From: Lentinula raphanica
Lineage: Eukaryota; Basidiomycota; Agaricomycetes; Agaricales; Omphalotaceae
Length of the DNA: 64,000 bases
Assembly: GCA_027919835.1 (NCBI GenBank)
Contig: JANVFP010000005.1
Coordinates: 1,178,001 to 1,242,000, forward strand
Direction: 5' to 3'
The notes beneath the pieces are model-generated. The model made no database searches. It saw only the letters and a program-made list of their open reading frames with translations, and had not been told where the DNA came from. The translations under genes were made by a program, and so were the position numbers. Below are positions 25,035 to 36,826 of the stretch, piece by piece (position 1 is the first letter of the stretch; each line of letters opens with the position of its first letter).

Positions 25035-26504
25035 ACATTATAGTCGACCCGAGGTCAGAAGGATGGCATACTCAAGGACAAGAATGTACTACGATGCCAT
25101 ATCCATGAGTCGTCGAATTAATTGGTCTATGATGTCTATGTGAGTAGATTGTAGTGGGTATAGCTGTTGAACGTCAAGTATGTACTAAATACTCGAACAT
25201 TCCAATGCGAAAATGGTTGGGGTTTGAATTTCGGCCTGACCAACAGATCATCATTCGAGCTCAAGGTTCGTTGATTCTGGTTCATTGCATCGGGCGGAGA
25301 GAGAATGAAGGCAAGGTGTCCGTACTGATGCAGCGTGACGGCGTGAGGCAAAGAACTACGGTCATCATTGGAATTCGAAGAGGATGTGAAGTGAACAGGG
25401 CGGCTAACTGGCCCGTCACCCTTCAACATGATTCTCAAAAGGATTAAGCTGGGTACTAGAGGATCGGCTTGTATGGGATGTCCCAGGATGTCCCTTCCGA
25501 TGTGTGATTATCAAATAACTCGGAGTCGCCCCAGTGCATTTCCTTGTTGTCGTTCCTCTCAATTTCTTATGCTACCTAGCTTTCTCAAAGAAGGTATCAA
25601 ACTCTCTGACATCGGTGCGAGCAGCGGCCAACAGCGTTTCAGTGACTGACAGTGAGCGAGCAAGTTCAAGGCAACTTGACATGAAACCTCCAAATTGGAG
25701 CAAAAAAGGTATATAATACAGGGACATTGAGTTGGAGGTTAGGCAGACGTCGTGCAGTGGGTAGAAATTGGAGAGTCATTGGCCTAGGCAAAGAAGAGGA
25801 AGACCTTTGAGAAAAACTGAGAAAGAAACAAAGTGCAAAAACTGTAGTGACCAACTTGTGACTAGACTAAGAGCACTCTCGAATATGACAACTCCAGCTG
25901 TGAGACTACAGTAGATCAAATATATTAGATCGTATATTGAGCTGTGAAGAGTCCACTTAAGTACTTAAGCTTAAGTCTTACAAGACTGCGCGACCAGTTC
26001 GTACCGAAGTTATTTTAGGCGAGCTCAAAGATTCGATATATCTAAACTGGAGAAAGATGTATACTATTAAGAGGAAGTTCAAAATGTTAGGAATTTGGTA
26101 GGAAGTGGTGACGGTTACGGTTCGGATTACACGGTGGTGTGACGATGTAGCCTTGGCAGGCCTTGGCTCACGATCGAAGTATTGAGTTGTTTGGTTACCT
26201 GGGACTCTCTGAAAACGACGCTTCAACGTTGCAATCAACTCTTACTATCAGCTGAAGTGTGCATACTCTCATTCTCTATAGCATATATTCGTACATAACT
26301 AATAGCTATTACAGTCATCATTGTGTTGTATAGGTACTCTATTTTAAATAGAACTCTTACTATTAGTTGAAGCTCATCATCGTGTTGTATAGTCGTTGGC
26401 TGGATTCCTGACAAAAGATCAGATAGGTTTGTATGTAGTGCGTGCGTAGAGGAATGGGGCAGTGGGAGAAAGGGGGCAAAAATGAATAAGGGGCTTAGGA
26501 AACT
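25035..26504. other. Gene-poor stretch
   Basis: No exon chain is supported. ORFs on both strands at 25136-25447 mirror each other and have no recognisable motif. A small internal duplication is listed separately (26237-26392). Confidence 0.45.
26237..26392. repeat. Short duplicated block
   Basis: The block AACTCTTACTAT(C/T)AG(C/T)TGAAG followed by CATCAT(T/C)GTGTTGTATAG occurs twice (26237-26333 and 26352-26392), with the second copy lacking the middle. All differences in the shared blocks are C/T changes. It looks like a decayed local duplication. Confidence 0.6.
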
Positions 26505-27155
26505 CTACTCGTAACTCTTCGATATTTGATCAAAATGATCAGATGCACGGTGCAAACTGTGTAGAAGATGCCTCATCTTCTGTAGATGCTCCTGATTCAG
26601 AGCCATACAATGTCTGCCCACGAGACAACTGCGATATTCCTCCAGCTGCTTGTCAAGGACTTCTTCATTGATTTGGGTTTTGGCAAATCTGGCCAAGTTT
26701 GTGATGAACCTGATAGCCCAAAGAAAGTCATTCGCATCTGCATGCCCGAGAGGTTGGGCAAATGACCATTCCCTCGCAGTCTCCGCAATGGATTTCACTT
26801 CTTCTTTCCCAATGAAAGCAACACCAATGTCGATCCATACAGCTTTGTCGGGTCTCTCTAAATTGATGAATGAGGGCTCTCCGATAGCCATTGTATCTGT
26901 TATCCTACCCGGCCGGGCATCATCTTTGTATTTGAGACCAAGCACAATCTCCTTGCTGATGCCGACATAGACCCGTTGGTCAATGGTATCCTTATCGACA
27001 AGAACAAGGTAGCATGTTATGCCTTTGGATTCTTGGTGACCAGTAGGACCAGGCACAGGTGACGAGAGAATCGTGAGCATTCCCATAGTGATTGCCACGT
27101 AGAGTAGAATGACCTTCGAAATTGAAGGGAAGGTGGAAGTGAGGGGGAACAACAT
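26505..27155 (-). CDS. Orphan predicted secreted or membrane-anchored protein (216 aa)
   Basis: A single uninterrupted frame starts MLFPLTSTFPSISKVI and has a hydrophobic run VILLYVAITMGMLTILSSPV that could be a signal peptide or anchor. After it come a mixed segment with YLVLVDKDTIDQRVYVGISK and GEPSFINLERPDKAVWID, then a helical C-terminal half (FLWAIRFITNLARFAKTQ; LQKMRHLLHSLHRASDHFD). I do not recognise the family. The lack of introns is unlike its neighbours, but the residue composition looks coding. It sits beside repeated DNA, as many fungal effector-like or orphan secreted genes do. No function is proposed. Confidence 0.5.
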   Translation of the reverse strand: MLFPLTSTFPSISKVILLYVAITMGMLTILSSPVPGPTGHQESKGITCYLVLVDKDTIDQRVYVGISKEIVLGLKYKDDARPGRITDTMAIGEPSFINLERPDKAVWIDIGVAFIGKEEVKSIAETAREWSFAQPLGHADANDFLWAIRFITNLARFAKTQINEEVLDKQLEEYRSCLVGRHCMALNQEHLQKMRHLLHSLHRASDHFDQISKSYE

Positions 27156-27239
27156 TCGGACTGATGTGTAAGATTCTAAAGTTTATTCAACAATTGAGTG
27201 GTTTTCAAGATCGACGAACACCGTGACATACAGAGAGTA

Positions 27240-27900
27240 TTGTCTTGAGATTGTTTCCCTTTTGCAAGGGCAGCTGACAGCAAAGACGATGAGCGTAGAA
27301 CTTGAATCCTATAGCAACAATGAGTTCGATGATGCACGGGAAGAACTCAGCAACGTACCAATGCGTTTCAAAACAAAAACAATTGGGAACTTGCCAGCAA
27401 GTTCCTGACTGTTCCTGATAACAGAGCCTCGAGAACGGGAAGCTACAGTAGTACCAAAGTTGAATCAGCACATTGGATAAAGACAAGGTAACGTTAACGT
27501 GATCTTACCAAACTAGCGCAAGTTTTTGAAAAAGGCGAAAAAGTGGTTGTCGAAAGAGAATGCGAACAATGGGATTTGTCGCTTTCGTGGGGTGCAAGAG
27601 CAAACTTGAATCAGATAGTGACGATGAGTTCAATTTTGACCAGAAATTCAGCAACATACCGAAGGGTTTCGATAGAAAAATAGTTAGGAAATTGCCGGCA
27701 AATTCCTGACTACTACCAGAGTACTGAGAACGTAGGTTGAAAGCTATACCAAATCTGAATCAGTGCATCGTACAGAGACAAGGTAATGTTAAAAAACGTA
27801 CCGAGCTAGCGCGTCTTTTTGAAGGTGTAGTGAAGAAGTGTGGTCGTCAAAAGAAAGGATGCGAAGTGACAATGATCATTCCTTCTGCGGGGCCCTGGTA
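27240..27900. repeat. Decayed tandem duplication, unit about 300 bp
   Basis: Two head-to-tail copies can be followed. Copy 1 (about 27290-27590) and copy 2 (about 27595-27900) share, in order: an ATGAGTTCGAT/ATGAGTTCAAT motif, CTCAGCAACGTACC/TTCAGCAACATACC, CTTGCCAGCAAGTTCCTGAC/TTGCCGGCAAATTCCTGAC, GAATCAGCACAT/GAATCAGTGCAT, GACAAGGTAA and the ACTAGCGC/GCTAGCGC block. Divergence is perhaps 25-30%. No intact gene remains; they may be copies of a 5' gene region. Confidence 0.65.
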
Positions 27901-28138
27901 CTTATAGCCTCGTAGTAGCAGCTCAAAGCTCGTTTCTCAATCGATAAGTGATTGACCTAAATGGGTTTGTTGCATATGGAGGATTGAACTATGGCACTGC
28001 TGGCACTGCCCACTGCCCACCTCACTGCCATATGCATGATAGAATCAGATCCACCTGGATGCGAGTGTTACACCTGTATCATGACCTGAACCAACCTTGA
28101 TTAGCCTGTAGATACCCCTTCATAAACAGGATTGGACT

Positions 28139-29960
28139 CTATCGGACCAACCGCATGTAGGTGCATCTCCGATTGCCTCCACGTCTCTCCACGTATACAC
28201 ATCTGTACACATTCGCTTGGTTCCACGCAGATGATGCGAGTGTTACGCCTTTAGATGAAACTCTATGAAACTGGGGTGTCGAGTAGTCGAGAAAGATGTA
28301 TATCGTTGAAGATTCCGGTTTGACCTGATCGATTACTAACGCACTGTTCGAATTCGTTCTCAACTCATGAGCAAACAACTGCAAACGATAGGCTAGGGAA
28401 GAGCCGAATCAATAAATATTTGATTTGATTCAAGTAATATGGTGAGGTGACAGTAGGCGACAGTCGACTTGGAAGAAGGACAAGAGGAAGATTTTCGCAG
28501 ACGGTCGACATCTTGGCATACCACAGGTGCTGTGTTGTGGCTGAGAATCGAGATGTCGGAGCCCGAAGTCTTGACAACAGGGGAGAGTCTTTTCGCACAT
28601 CAGAGTACATTGATATCGGTAAAGTCGTTCACCGTATGGGATAGACAAGGATAGACACTGCCCAGCAATGCCCATTCAAGTAAGTGATATCTGTCCACAC
28701 TGTGAGTTTCAGATGGTTAACATTGATACGAAATGAAAGGAGATGAAGCATATGCCTGAGCTGGTTACAGTTGGCTAACCTTGAGGGGATACATTCTCGC
28801 CACCCAGAATTGGACAATCAAACACCTCTTATCGCTGTTATTGATCCATGTCCGACGCTAGGGTCTGCTAGAGTGCGCTGGAGCGTGCTGGTCCAATAGC
28901 CAATGAGCCTTTCGAAGATTTCGACTAGGATAACACACACCCTGAGGCTCACGACAAAAATCTTCCCTTGGGGCGCAAATCTCGATCCACCCGGTTGTGA
29001 ATGCACATCTATGCACATTGCTTCGAGAACATTGACATTACCATATTGTCTGCTTGTCGTGAAGGACCAGGATGGAAAACGAGCGAAAGACGAGAAAAAA
29101 ACCAAAGAAGGGAATTTTGCATGGGCGATTGAGACCTATTTCACGTTCCTCCGTCGTCCTCACGCGCACTCGGATCCGTGTGTGTGCGAGTGTTACGCCT
29201 TGATCATGGTACCGATAGACGAGCGCGGACTGATTGAGAACGTACATGTTCAGAGTGGGGTCTAAGCTTGCATTTGTTCTCAGAAGCAAACGAGCTGGGC
29301 ACAGAGATAATTCGAAGACTTCTATTGAAGATTTGAAGCAAGTATGATGTTGAGTAAGGGGGGAGGAGAAGCAAAGGAAGGCGAGGAAGACTTGGACGAT
29401 GTCCTACATCTTGACATGTATGTATACAGGTGCTGTGCTGTGGCTGAGATGCGGGCGCGGCGGAGGGCTTCAAGTCCATTTGGTAGCACAATGATGTGCG
29501 ACGAGGGGCGACGGTAGGCAACGGATTGTTGTACCACAGGAGACCATAGGGTAGACACTGGACAGTTCTGCGTCCATTCAGAATGAGTTCATAATGCGTC
29601 GAAATCGACTAGGCCATACTGGTCCCCCGTTCCGCAGTGCTCTCCAATTGCGATGTGGACTTTCCTCTTGCCCTATCATTGAAACCTGGCTAAGATCGAA
29701 GAGATGCCGAGTTGTAGCACAAGACCATTCATTATTTGCTGTGCCATAGTCCTGGAGATGGTAAGGGAAGACGCATATGCTCAAGTTTGTGAGATCAGGC
29801 TAGCCTTGAAGGGATATGTGCACTGGACAGTGGATAGCGGTGGATATGTCCTTGCCGCCACTCAAATGCGGATGATTAAAACACCTCTTATCACTGCTAT
29901 TGATCCATGTCCTACGCTGGAGTAGGCTGGAGTGTGCTGGTCCAATGGGAAATGAGCTCA
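28139..29960. repeat. Two diverged copies of a unit of roughly 900 bp
   Basis: Unit 1 (about 28139-28910) and unit 2 (about 28970-29960) share the same order of motifs: GCGAGTGTTACGCCT; GGTGCTGTG(T/C)TGTGGCTGAGA; GGTAGACACTG or GATAGACACTG; CCATTCA; and a well conserved end with CACCTCTTATC then TTGATCCATGTCC and GTGCTGGTCCAAT (28820-28895 versus 29880-29945). A fragment of a third copy (GCGAGTGTTACACC) is near 28060. No intact gene is visible in either copy. Confidence 0.65.
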
Positions 29961-30817
29961 ATAGAACTCTTGATCATTCGAGTAAGTATGATGAGGAGAA
30001 ATGAGAAGATTTCACCATTCTACGTACCCTGTTGACTGTTCACGCCACGCCAAGAATCTTCCTTGGAAAGCGGAATTCGGATCTCCATCACCTGCTGAAG
30101 CTTGAGCAATTTTAACGCGCACACTTCTTCCAGAAGTTCGTGAAAAGTGGTAGCCGGGGAAAGGGAAGTCTTGCAATTCTAGACCAGACAAGAGGATGTA
30201 TGATATACTTGTCGAAATTTGCTTTAGTGGTTGAGTGCTGGTTGAGTGAGAGCTAGTGAGAGTATGAGAACAACTTGCTTGGACCAGGACCACCGTCATG
30301 AGCAATCGAGCTTGTCCGATCTAGCGACCATACGCTCCATCTTCTGTGTCTTTTCTCGAGAATGATACCTTACAGTTCAGCAAAACAGAGTGGGACCACT
30401 ATGTAGGCTATTCTGCAGCTCAAATGCGCGCCGTTAGGGAAACGAATCCATTCGGCGGTACATAGCCAAAAGTTGGAGTTGTGGACGTATTGGTTTTCAA
30501 ATTATAACTGAACTATGATACAAAAAGATACATAGTAGTCGATGTAAGTAGACTGCAGTTGGTATAGCTATTGAGGGGTATAAGTACAAAAGGCAGGCGT
30601 CGAGCCTGAAATAAAAAGAGTGAAACACGCAACTTTCCGGTCAGCTGGAGAGAATAGGTCGTGTGCTTGTCGAAGTATTTGAAGGAGTGAATGAGGTCAA
30701 AGACTCTGTCTTGGATAGAAATGTAGAAGCAACTTCTGGGCCATATCGTTCAGCGAGCTGGCTTTTCAGGAAAGGCCACAGGTTAGACAAGCACATCATC
30801 TATGAGGTAGACATGAC
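29961..30817. other. Gene-poor stretch before the tetraspanin gene
   Basis: A minus-strand ORF at 30012-30305 begins with a weak signal-like stretch (MLMTVVLVQASCSHTLTSSH), but I found no supporting exons. A sentence-like block near 30540-30590 (AGTAGACTGCAGTTGGTATAGC) resembles one at 25143-25170, so it is probably dispersed repeat DNA. Confidence 0.35.
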
Positions 30818-31850
30818 CTACTTTGCACATCCTTGAACAATCGCAGGCATATTATGCGGGCCCAAACGATACGCCTTGGGCATCATCCCTTTACCAAACC
30901 GATAGGTGACGTGGTTTGAACATAAAAGCCCGGCAAGCATGACCGCGATATGTGCGGGCACGAGACAGAAGCAAATCAGATACCACCGGTCAAGAGCCTA
31001 TCAGAGGGGGGAAAGCAACATTAACGACGTCGCAACGACAGTTTGAGAGACAGAATGATCTCACTCTCCGCTCAAAATCCAGGTATCTCGCCTTACAGCC
31101 CGGCAAGACAGAGCGGGAGTAGCATGTTTGACTGATCGTGGCTTCCACGAAGGGTGAAAAATACCCGCAACACCCCAGCTTATTCTGTATCTCTAACCGG
31201 CCTGAATCCATCAGGCTCCTAGACCACTGCAGGCTGAGTTTGCCTTCCAAGTTGAACGCCCGTTTCTTATACGTGACATAGCCAGGGATGACGAGGAACG
31301 CGAATGAGATCCACAGTAAGAACGTGTAGATGGCGAGGAAGGTTCGGTTGTTGAGCAGGATTCCGGCCCACCCGATGAGTGAGGTGAGCAGGCCGAAAGC
31401 GGCTGCGAGTGTCGAGAGAATGAGCTCAGGTGTGTTCCCGACACGGATGACAGTTGCGAATTGGAAGATGTCGAACCAGATGAGAATGGAGATAATAAGA
31501 GCTGCGAGAGAGTAGAGGGTGAAGAGAAGGTTGGTAGTGAACAGGATCCATTTGAAACGATTCCAACGATGGTTCTTGCGGTCTCCATGACCTTTTGTGA
31601 ATCCATCTTCATCTTCTGATATTTGTACACCTCTGCCTGAGCCGAATATATCATTGGCGTCGTTTCTGCGTTTTCTCCTACGTCGAGGTCTTTTAGGACT
31701 GACAAGGGCGGAAGAGAATTTGGAAGGAATGTAGTTGACGGATGTTGCGCTGTTAGATGCACCGTCTATGGAACGTGTAGGCCATGATAGTAGTGCACTT
31801 GTAGATGCAAAAGAGGGGTTGGCTCGATCAAGGGTTTCTGAACCTAACAT
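30818..31850 (-). CDS. Tetraspanin (fungal TSP2-like)
   Basis: Four membrane helices with a tetraspanin-type large extracellular loop: helix 1 FKWILFTTNLLFTLYSLAAL, helix 2 ILSTLAAAFGLLTSLIGWAG, helix 3 FLAIYTFLLWISFAFLVIPG, and helix 4 in the second exon (LICFCLVPAHIAVMLAGLL). The loop carries the diagnostic CCG in NKLGCCGYFSPF plus later Cys residues (QTCYSR, PGCKARY). An intron splits the end of the loop (31050 down to about 30990); the ORF reading through it would lose helix 4. The N-terminus has about 90 mostly disordered, basic residues (KRPRRRRKRRN). The start at 31850 could be preceded by a further exon, since the upstream frame stays open for a few codons. Basidiomycete tetraspanins organise plasma membrane domains. 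Confidence 0.87.
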
Positions 31851-32451
31851 ATGTTGAGTCGAGTGCGCTTCTGAAGGATGATCGTCTTCACTAAAAGACG
31901 AGGGGAGTTATCAGGACTGTGCCGCAAGTATTACGATCAATCTGTCTTTTTAGATAGACTTACGAATAGAAAAACTACTTGGGACATCCGTAACGGACTA
32001 GATCAGCATACTGCCATACTTGCTCTTGATTGTCAGGGAGACATAGAGACATACCGATTCCGGCGACGAAGGACGAGTCCATAGCTGCTCCTCAAGATAT
32101 GTTGACCAGACATTGTGGGCCATCCCAGGTGCCCGGGTAGGCAAGCACGGATGATAGTTGTTCGTGGAACAGAGAAGAGAAATATACTGGCGCGGCAAAA
32201 GATAGGCGACGAATTTTACACGCTCCACTGCGGCAGTCACCAGCCGGGATCGTTGAAGACGATGACCGTAACGATTGCCAGGCTTGAGCTGCTGAATTCT
32301 GGATGATCATTGTTTCTGATTCATGAGATGGGTGTATTATGAATGTACAACTAGAACGAAGCTGTTCAAGAAAGAACTTGGAGGAGGGATTAGAAGGCAG
32401 CACTCACCTATGCTACAGATTAATTGGACAGAAAGTGAGCTCTACCGTTCA
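31851..32451. other. Space between tetraspanin start and MDM35 end
   Basis: About 600 bp with several good splice-site-like motifs. A minus-strand ATG at 32081 (MDSSFVAGIG) could open an extra 5' exon of the tetraspanin gene, but I could not join it in frame. Nothing else supported. Confidence 0.35.
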
Positions 32452-32823
32452 CTATGACGAAGATGACGAAGGAGGCAGCGGTGGAGGCCTGTTCATTGGA
32501 TTTTCCTCCCTGGACTGCTGCAACATTATGTCTAAACCCTTCTCCTTCAAAGCTTTCTGTATCACATTCAACAACATCTTAAACATTACATCCGTCAGTC
32601 CAAATGGCATCTCACGCACCTGTACACACGCCCTATAGCCTTCCCAAATCTTCCCGCACTTCTGTTCAAACTCCTCTGCCTTGCGCTGTGAATACTCGGA
32701 GTACTTTTCTGGAGAAGATGAGGCGGATACGGCGGGTTCAAGATAACCTTCAAACCAAGCGTTGAAGCAAGAGTCGTATTCTTTCTTCAACGGTGTACAT
32801 TCAGAGGCAAGACTTTCGGCCAT
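32452..32823 (-). CDS. MDM35: Mdm35/TRIAP1-like twin CX9C protein of the mitochondrial intermembrane space
   Basis: Mdm35 binds Ups/PRELI proteins and so controls phosphatidic acid and phospholipid transfer between mitochondrial membranes. The fold signature is present: a Cys in SECTPLKKEYDSCFNAWF (C-x9-C) and a second pair in EQKCGKIWEGYRACV (C-x9-C). A 63-nt intron (32557-32619, GTGCGT...ATACAG) joins ACVQ to KALKEKGLDIMLQQSR, the usual C-terminal helix. The mature reading is 102 residues. Because the intron length is a multiple of three and has no stop, the unspliced frame is also open (123 aa), which would insert VREMPFGLTDV... in the middle. Confidence 0.9.
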   Translation of the reverse strand: MAESLASECTPLKKEYDSCFNAWFEGYLEPAVSASSSPEKYSEYSQRKAEEFEQKCGKIWEGYRACVQVREMPFGLTDVMFKMLLNVIQKALKEKGLDIMLQQSREENPMNRPPPLPPSSSSS

Positions 32824-32971
32824 GAGAGCAAGTTGAGAAGAACGTCAAAGTTTAAGAGTTTAACCTGAGAATGTATCAAAGGCACAATCGTCTCGGCTGA
32901 GACGCGTCAGACTCTGGTTCTTTCGGCGTCAGCTCATTGCTCAAAAAGCTGTGGCTTCTGACGATGGTAAT

Positions 32972-35900
32972 TTACAGTGCACTAGAGTCTACAGGTTCTA
33001 CCAATGTCATCTTTACTTTACCTCTTTGTGTGTTTTTGTCCTTCTCAACCTCGATCTTCACCACAACTTTATCGAACACGGAGATTTTGACATCTTTATT
33101 TTGTCCTGGAACAGTAATCGTGTAGTTCTCCGCATCGAATTGTGTATCGCGCTTGAACGTGACGAGACCTTCGATCCCAAGTCTATTTTGCGAGTCAGTG
33201 CAGTCTGAGAAGAAAACAGAAAGCGATTCCTCACTTTGACACAAAAACGCCAACACCATTCCTAAAGGTCCTGATAACATATGCTTCCTCTTTAACATCA
33301 CCCTCGCCTTTCACTTTAGCCTGTTCACTCCTAGCCTTCAAAGCCAGTCCAACATAGAACTCCACACTAGCTCGACCGGCCATCTGAGCCATTCGATGTC
33401 GACGATTGACAACGTTCAATACGCGTTCGACGTGGGATTTTGAATGAAGGGTAGCATGCAAAGGCGTGAATCCAATAGCGGCAGATAGTTGTCGGTGGAC
33501 TAGAACGTCTATTGCAGTCGCAATGGATCAGATAAAGAGTATAGTAGTGAGGAAGAGATCAACGTACCGGCATATCTACGAATAGGACTCGTGAAATGTG
33601 TATAGATTTCACTGGCAAGTCCATAATGTCCAAACGTATCTTTTGCCACACTTCCCGACGAAAAGTATTCTGCAGAAAGCATACATCGAGTGGCCATGAT
33701 ACGAACGAGGGTGTTGAACGCTGGCTCATTGGGATCCTAACATTCTTGTTGTCAGTATCATCATACCCTAGATTATGTATACGGATGACATACGACGCAT
33801 TTATCTAGTGAAGCTGCGAGAGCCCCAGAGCTGCTCACATCCAGAGAGAAGCCTTTGGTCTTGCGCAATATATCTTGCAGCTTTTCAAAGTTAGTTTTCG
33901 GAGGAGGCAAATGTCGTCTGGAAAGACTGTGAGTTTGTGCATTCCAGACAACGGACCATCAGATACTAACCTCAACACTGCGGTCTGAGGGAAACTCTCC
34001 TCTATCTTCCTTGCAACACTGATATTCGCCAACAACATGAACTCCTCAACCAGACTATTTGTCTCCCTCAGCTCTTTCTGCTCGACGTCGATAGGGTCGG
34101 ACGACTCGGCACTGTCCAGGTGAATTTTCACTTCCGGAGAAGCAAGATTCAGAGCACCTGCAGCCATACGTTTAGCTTTTAGTTTGATGGCGAGAGAGTT
34201 CAGTAAGCGAATGGAATTCGTCAAGTCATCTTGTAAATGACTGTACATCGTCGAACCGGGTTAGACGATCATAGCTATGAGGTAGATTGACGAGTGGACG
34301 TACGGGTCATCTTTCCTGATCTGGGCCTCTTCATACGTGAATGCAGCCTTTGATTTGATCACGGATTTAGTGAACCGCACACTGACGATTTCTGCTTCCG
34401 GAGTCAATTCCTGTCGGAAAGAGATAGGTTATCACTAGAACTTATGATGTCAAAACAAATGGATATACCCAGATAGCAGAAAACGCCAATCTTTCAACGA
34501 AAGGGCGTAGAGAGCACAGATTGGTACCAAGGAGTGAAGGTAACATGTCGATTCGGTTGTCGACTAGATATACTGTGGTTCCCCTAGAAGCAGCTTCACT
34601 GTCCATTGGGTTGTCCGGCAAGACGAAATGGGATACGTCCGCGATATCTTCAACATGATAGTGAGAAAACAGACCATAAGTCGATACTAAAAGAATGAAA
34701 CTCACGGACTCCAGCCTCGATATTGCCGTTCGGTAGCAATCTTGCATGAAGCGCATCGTCAATATCTTGACAGCCTATAACCGCCTGGTCACAAAGAAGC
34801 GAGTGGTATCGATCTCTCGAAACATACCAGGTGGATCGATACTACAAACGAGCACATCTCTCAGATCCTCACGATCTCTCCAAACATTCTGTACATCCAG
34901 TTCTCCTTTGGGCGGCACAACCCACTGATCCCCTTGCGGAGGCAAACAATCCAGAATCGCTTTCCCAAACGGTCTATAAGGCACCTCGTACTCTAACAAT
35001 AAACTCTCCTGCTCAGCCTCTTTACTCTCAACCTTCCCCAGTGCTCTGACGAAGTGTCCCTCTGGATATCGAGACGTTGAGTCCCATCGGTCGATGGTGA
35101 CGAGAATTTTCTGATTAAGAAGGGTAGGCGCTTGGCGCGTGCGGAGACGGATTCTAGGGAGGAGACGAGACACGGGGGTGGCGAAGACGGTTTGGGTAGA
35201 GAGGGAGGTAGTGAGTGTAGATGTAAGGGAGGTGCTGTCGATATGGCAGACATATGCTCTCCAGTTTCGCTTGATGACGCCAACCACACGACCGGTAGGT
35301 TGACGCTCGGATGGTGGATGTTTTTCGATAGAGTCGACGGCGAGAACACGGGATTCTTTCGCGATTACCTCCTCACCGTTTTCGTCACCTTCTTCACCGG
35401 AATCTTCTGCGTCGTCGTTTTTGAGAGTGGCTATGATCAATAATTTGCGATGTTATGGTGGAGAGTTGGACTGTAGTGGTATGAGAACACACCTTCCTGA
35501 TCGACAACCTCGTCTGCGGGTGCTTTCCAGTCTTTCTCGGGAAAGACTTCGACTACAACGATGTCGCCTTGAACTGCTCGGTTCATGTTCTCCCGTCCGA
35601 CTAGCAGAATCGGTTTGTCGAAACTTGGTACTGGGACACTACCCTCCAAGTAATTGTATTGATTGGCGTTGAAATGGCCTTGGTGCAATTCCCCTGCTTT
35701 GACACCGGCAACTAAAACAGAGGTCGGTAGATACTGACGGTGCGTAAGTATGAGAACTGGTCTTAGTGACTGAACCTACATCTGGATAGAGAGCTTGCCG
35801 ACCAGAGACAGCTGGGGTGGGTCCGATTTCTGATGATCCTTCAGCAGCGAGGAGATCAAGTAGAACATTCGCGTCTTTCATTCCTTCGACATATTTGCGA

Positions 35901-36826
35901 ACTGTGTTCAGAGTGAGAAGAGGAAATGGTATGATTCAAGGGAAAGATCCAGACCAGATATAGAAGTGACGCCAGACTGTTCCGCCTTTTGACGATTTGC
36001 CGCGTCTTCGGTCATCAGGACAACTTTCGGGTGAGGGGACTGCTTTTGACCACGTATAGGAGGCCGGGTAAGGGAGATATGTGTGTTGTACCATGCTGTA
36101 GCAACTCGTATTCCTGTTGTGATACCAGAGTGAGCAATGGAATGCGAAATAAACTATAGGCGGACATACCACGATCATTGCGATCATTTGGAGTCTCGTT
36201 TTCTTCACGGATGATTGCCGTCTCTCTGTCTTGTCAAGGCTTATCAGCTATTGATCACAGGTACACAAAAACAAGAAGACGCACGAACGATACTCGTTGT
36301 AGAATACCCATATCCGTTTGTCTTCTGCTTTGGTCAGAGCTTTCAACCGGTTGTACAAGGGCAATGAACGATGTCGGACTTCTTCAATTACAGTCTGGAG
36401 TAGTATTATCGGGGGATTGAATGAATTAGATTCTAGCAGATCCATCTGGGATGCAATTCTCTCAGAAAGTCTCGCACAGGATATGAAGAGCAGAATTCAT
36501 ACCTGAGCCAAGAAGACATTGGTATCGATAAGAAGGTAATGTCCATTCGGAAACAGCTGGTGTTCTGAGCTTCCATAGAAAGGGAGAGTCTCAGGAGTCT
36601 CTGTTGTACATTCCCTGCATCCTTGAATCCCGCAGGCTACATCATCTCGTAGATATCGTTCCCGTAGAACTGCGAACGCGAAGATATACGATTAGAATGA
36701 TATTTGGTGGTAGGAAAAAAGATAAAGACCTTTGACTACCTTGCCTCGAGCAGTCTTCTTGAAGAATTTTCGTTCAGTGATGACTGCCTCTGTCCGAGGT
36801 CGTTTTCGAATGGTGATTTCCACCAT
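32972..36826 (-). CDS. DIS3: Exosome exoribonuclease Dis3/Rrp44
   Basis: Dis3 is the catalytic 3'-5' exoribonuclease and endonuclease of the RNA exosome in nucleus and cytoplasm. The start at 36826 gives [15 protein letters not shown], then a three-cysteine CR3 motif (CGIQGCREC). The PIN domain has [30 protein letters not shown] and SVRKYVEGM. Cold-shock domains follow ([25 protein letters not shown]). The RNB domain has [16 protein letters not shown] with its acidic residues intact, [35 protein letters not shown] sequence near 33590, and an S1 end. The C-terminus is [10 protein letters not shown] at 32972. Multiple short introns. The gene begins 148 bp behind the MDM35 start on the same strand. 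Length, about 1,000 residues, is normal. Confidence 0.94.
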
